From contig NC_092860.1 of assembly GCF_032062135.1 (NCBI RefSeq), forward strand, positions 64,949,803 through 65,013,802: DNA of 64,000 nucleotides, in the 5' to 3' direction. Under the pieces are notes generated by a model, which worked only from the letters and a program-made list of their open reading frames with translations, was not told where the DNA came from and ran no database searches. Of this stretch, positions 63,537 through 64,000 are shown in pieces. A program made the position numbers and the translations under genes. Origin of the DNA: Pyxicephalus adspersus (taxonomy: Eukaryota; Chordata; Amphibia; Anura; Pyxicephalidae). How positions within the stretch are numbered: the first letter of the stretch is position 1; each line of letters opens with the position of its first letter.

Positions 63537-64000
63537 AAAGCTTACATATACTTATTGCTGTCACTGAATATATTAACCAGCTGCAGTAATAATTTGTTAT
63601 TTCTTTTGATAATGAATACACTGGGGAATGCATTTTTTGTTGAGTTTGATCTTGTTTTTTAATAATTTTTGTTTGGGGAATCCAGAAATGACCCCAGTTT
63701 TTTGCTATCGCATCCAGTTTTTACGATACAGGATACCCTCCATTTTTGTCAAGAAACATACCAACTTTACATATAATGAAATGATAACTTAAATGTACTG
63801 TCTATTTAAATTTCTTTTGTTCATGCAAAGGATTTATTGTTACTCTGAGTTTTATTTTACAGTAAAACATTTAAAAATTAATTGGGTAAGTGGTTAAGGT
63901 TTACGCTTATAGCTTTTCCTAGAGTGTTCAGTGTTAAGATAATCCCGCCGGATGCTCCAATAGTCAGCCATCATATGTACATCCCATCTACCCTGATACC
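63537..64000. other. Window end, nothing recognised
   Basis: AT-rich sequence to the edge of the window; no feature seen. Confidence 0.5.

Overview
This is an AT-rich vertebrate nuclear window, almost certainly from an anuran amphibian. The basis is a vertebrate NFI-type coding exon of the NFIC kind, plus a repeat set I associate with frog genomes: CR1-like 3' tails, a tRNA-derived SINE with a GCGCTATATAAAT-type tail, TTAA-flanked MITEs, piggyBac and hAT remnants, and a Tx1-clade LINE. The species cannot be named from sequence alone. I saw no bacterial, organellar or free viral sequence.

Region 1 (1-15.8 kb). The only clear host gene is on the minus strand: the 532-bp second exon of nuclear factor I, best matching NFIC (1793-2324), encodes most of the DNA-binding domain. 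A CpG-enriched patch at 14.3-15.3 kb contains an ATG directly followed by a splice donor (14897-14899). It would join exon 2 in frame to start the protein MDEFHPF. I read it as a candidate first exon and promoter, giving a 12.6-kb intron 1. That intron holds a candidate solo LTR, an L1 scrap, MITEs and several local duplications.

Region 2 (15.8-24.6 kb) is non-coding with MITEs, plus a decayed copy of an unnamed transposase-like gene family (21.5-22.9 kb) that still has a CRE and TATA box upstream.

Region 3 (24.8-37.3 kb) is a nested transposon stack. A 51-bp minisatellite adjoins a decayed BED/hAT transposase. A 6.4-kb Tx1-clade LINE (ORF1 with CCHC knuckles, ORF2 with endonuclease and reverse transcriptase) sits inside the minisatellite, flanked by a 15-bp direct repeat. 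A 581-bp solo LTR with a 5-bp target duplication sits inside the LINE ORF2. A 478-base assembly gap lies in the right half of the minisatellite.

Region 4 (37.3-64 kb) is intergenic sequence with a mariner-type MITE, two oppositely oriented GC-rich MITEs, a second clean solo LTR (44634-45299), L1 and CR1 remnants, and a second copy of the unnamed family (53757-54584) abutting an LTR fragment. It also has a complete but dead piggyBac element with TTAA sites, TIRs and an intron (55839-58545), a tRNA-derived SINE, and one unidentified exon-like block with a single stop codon (62846-63058). Most long open frames in the window are chance or repeat artefacts.
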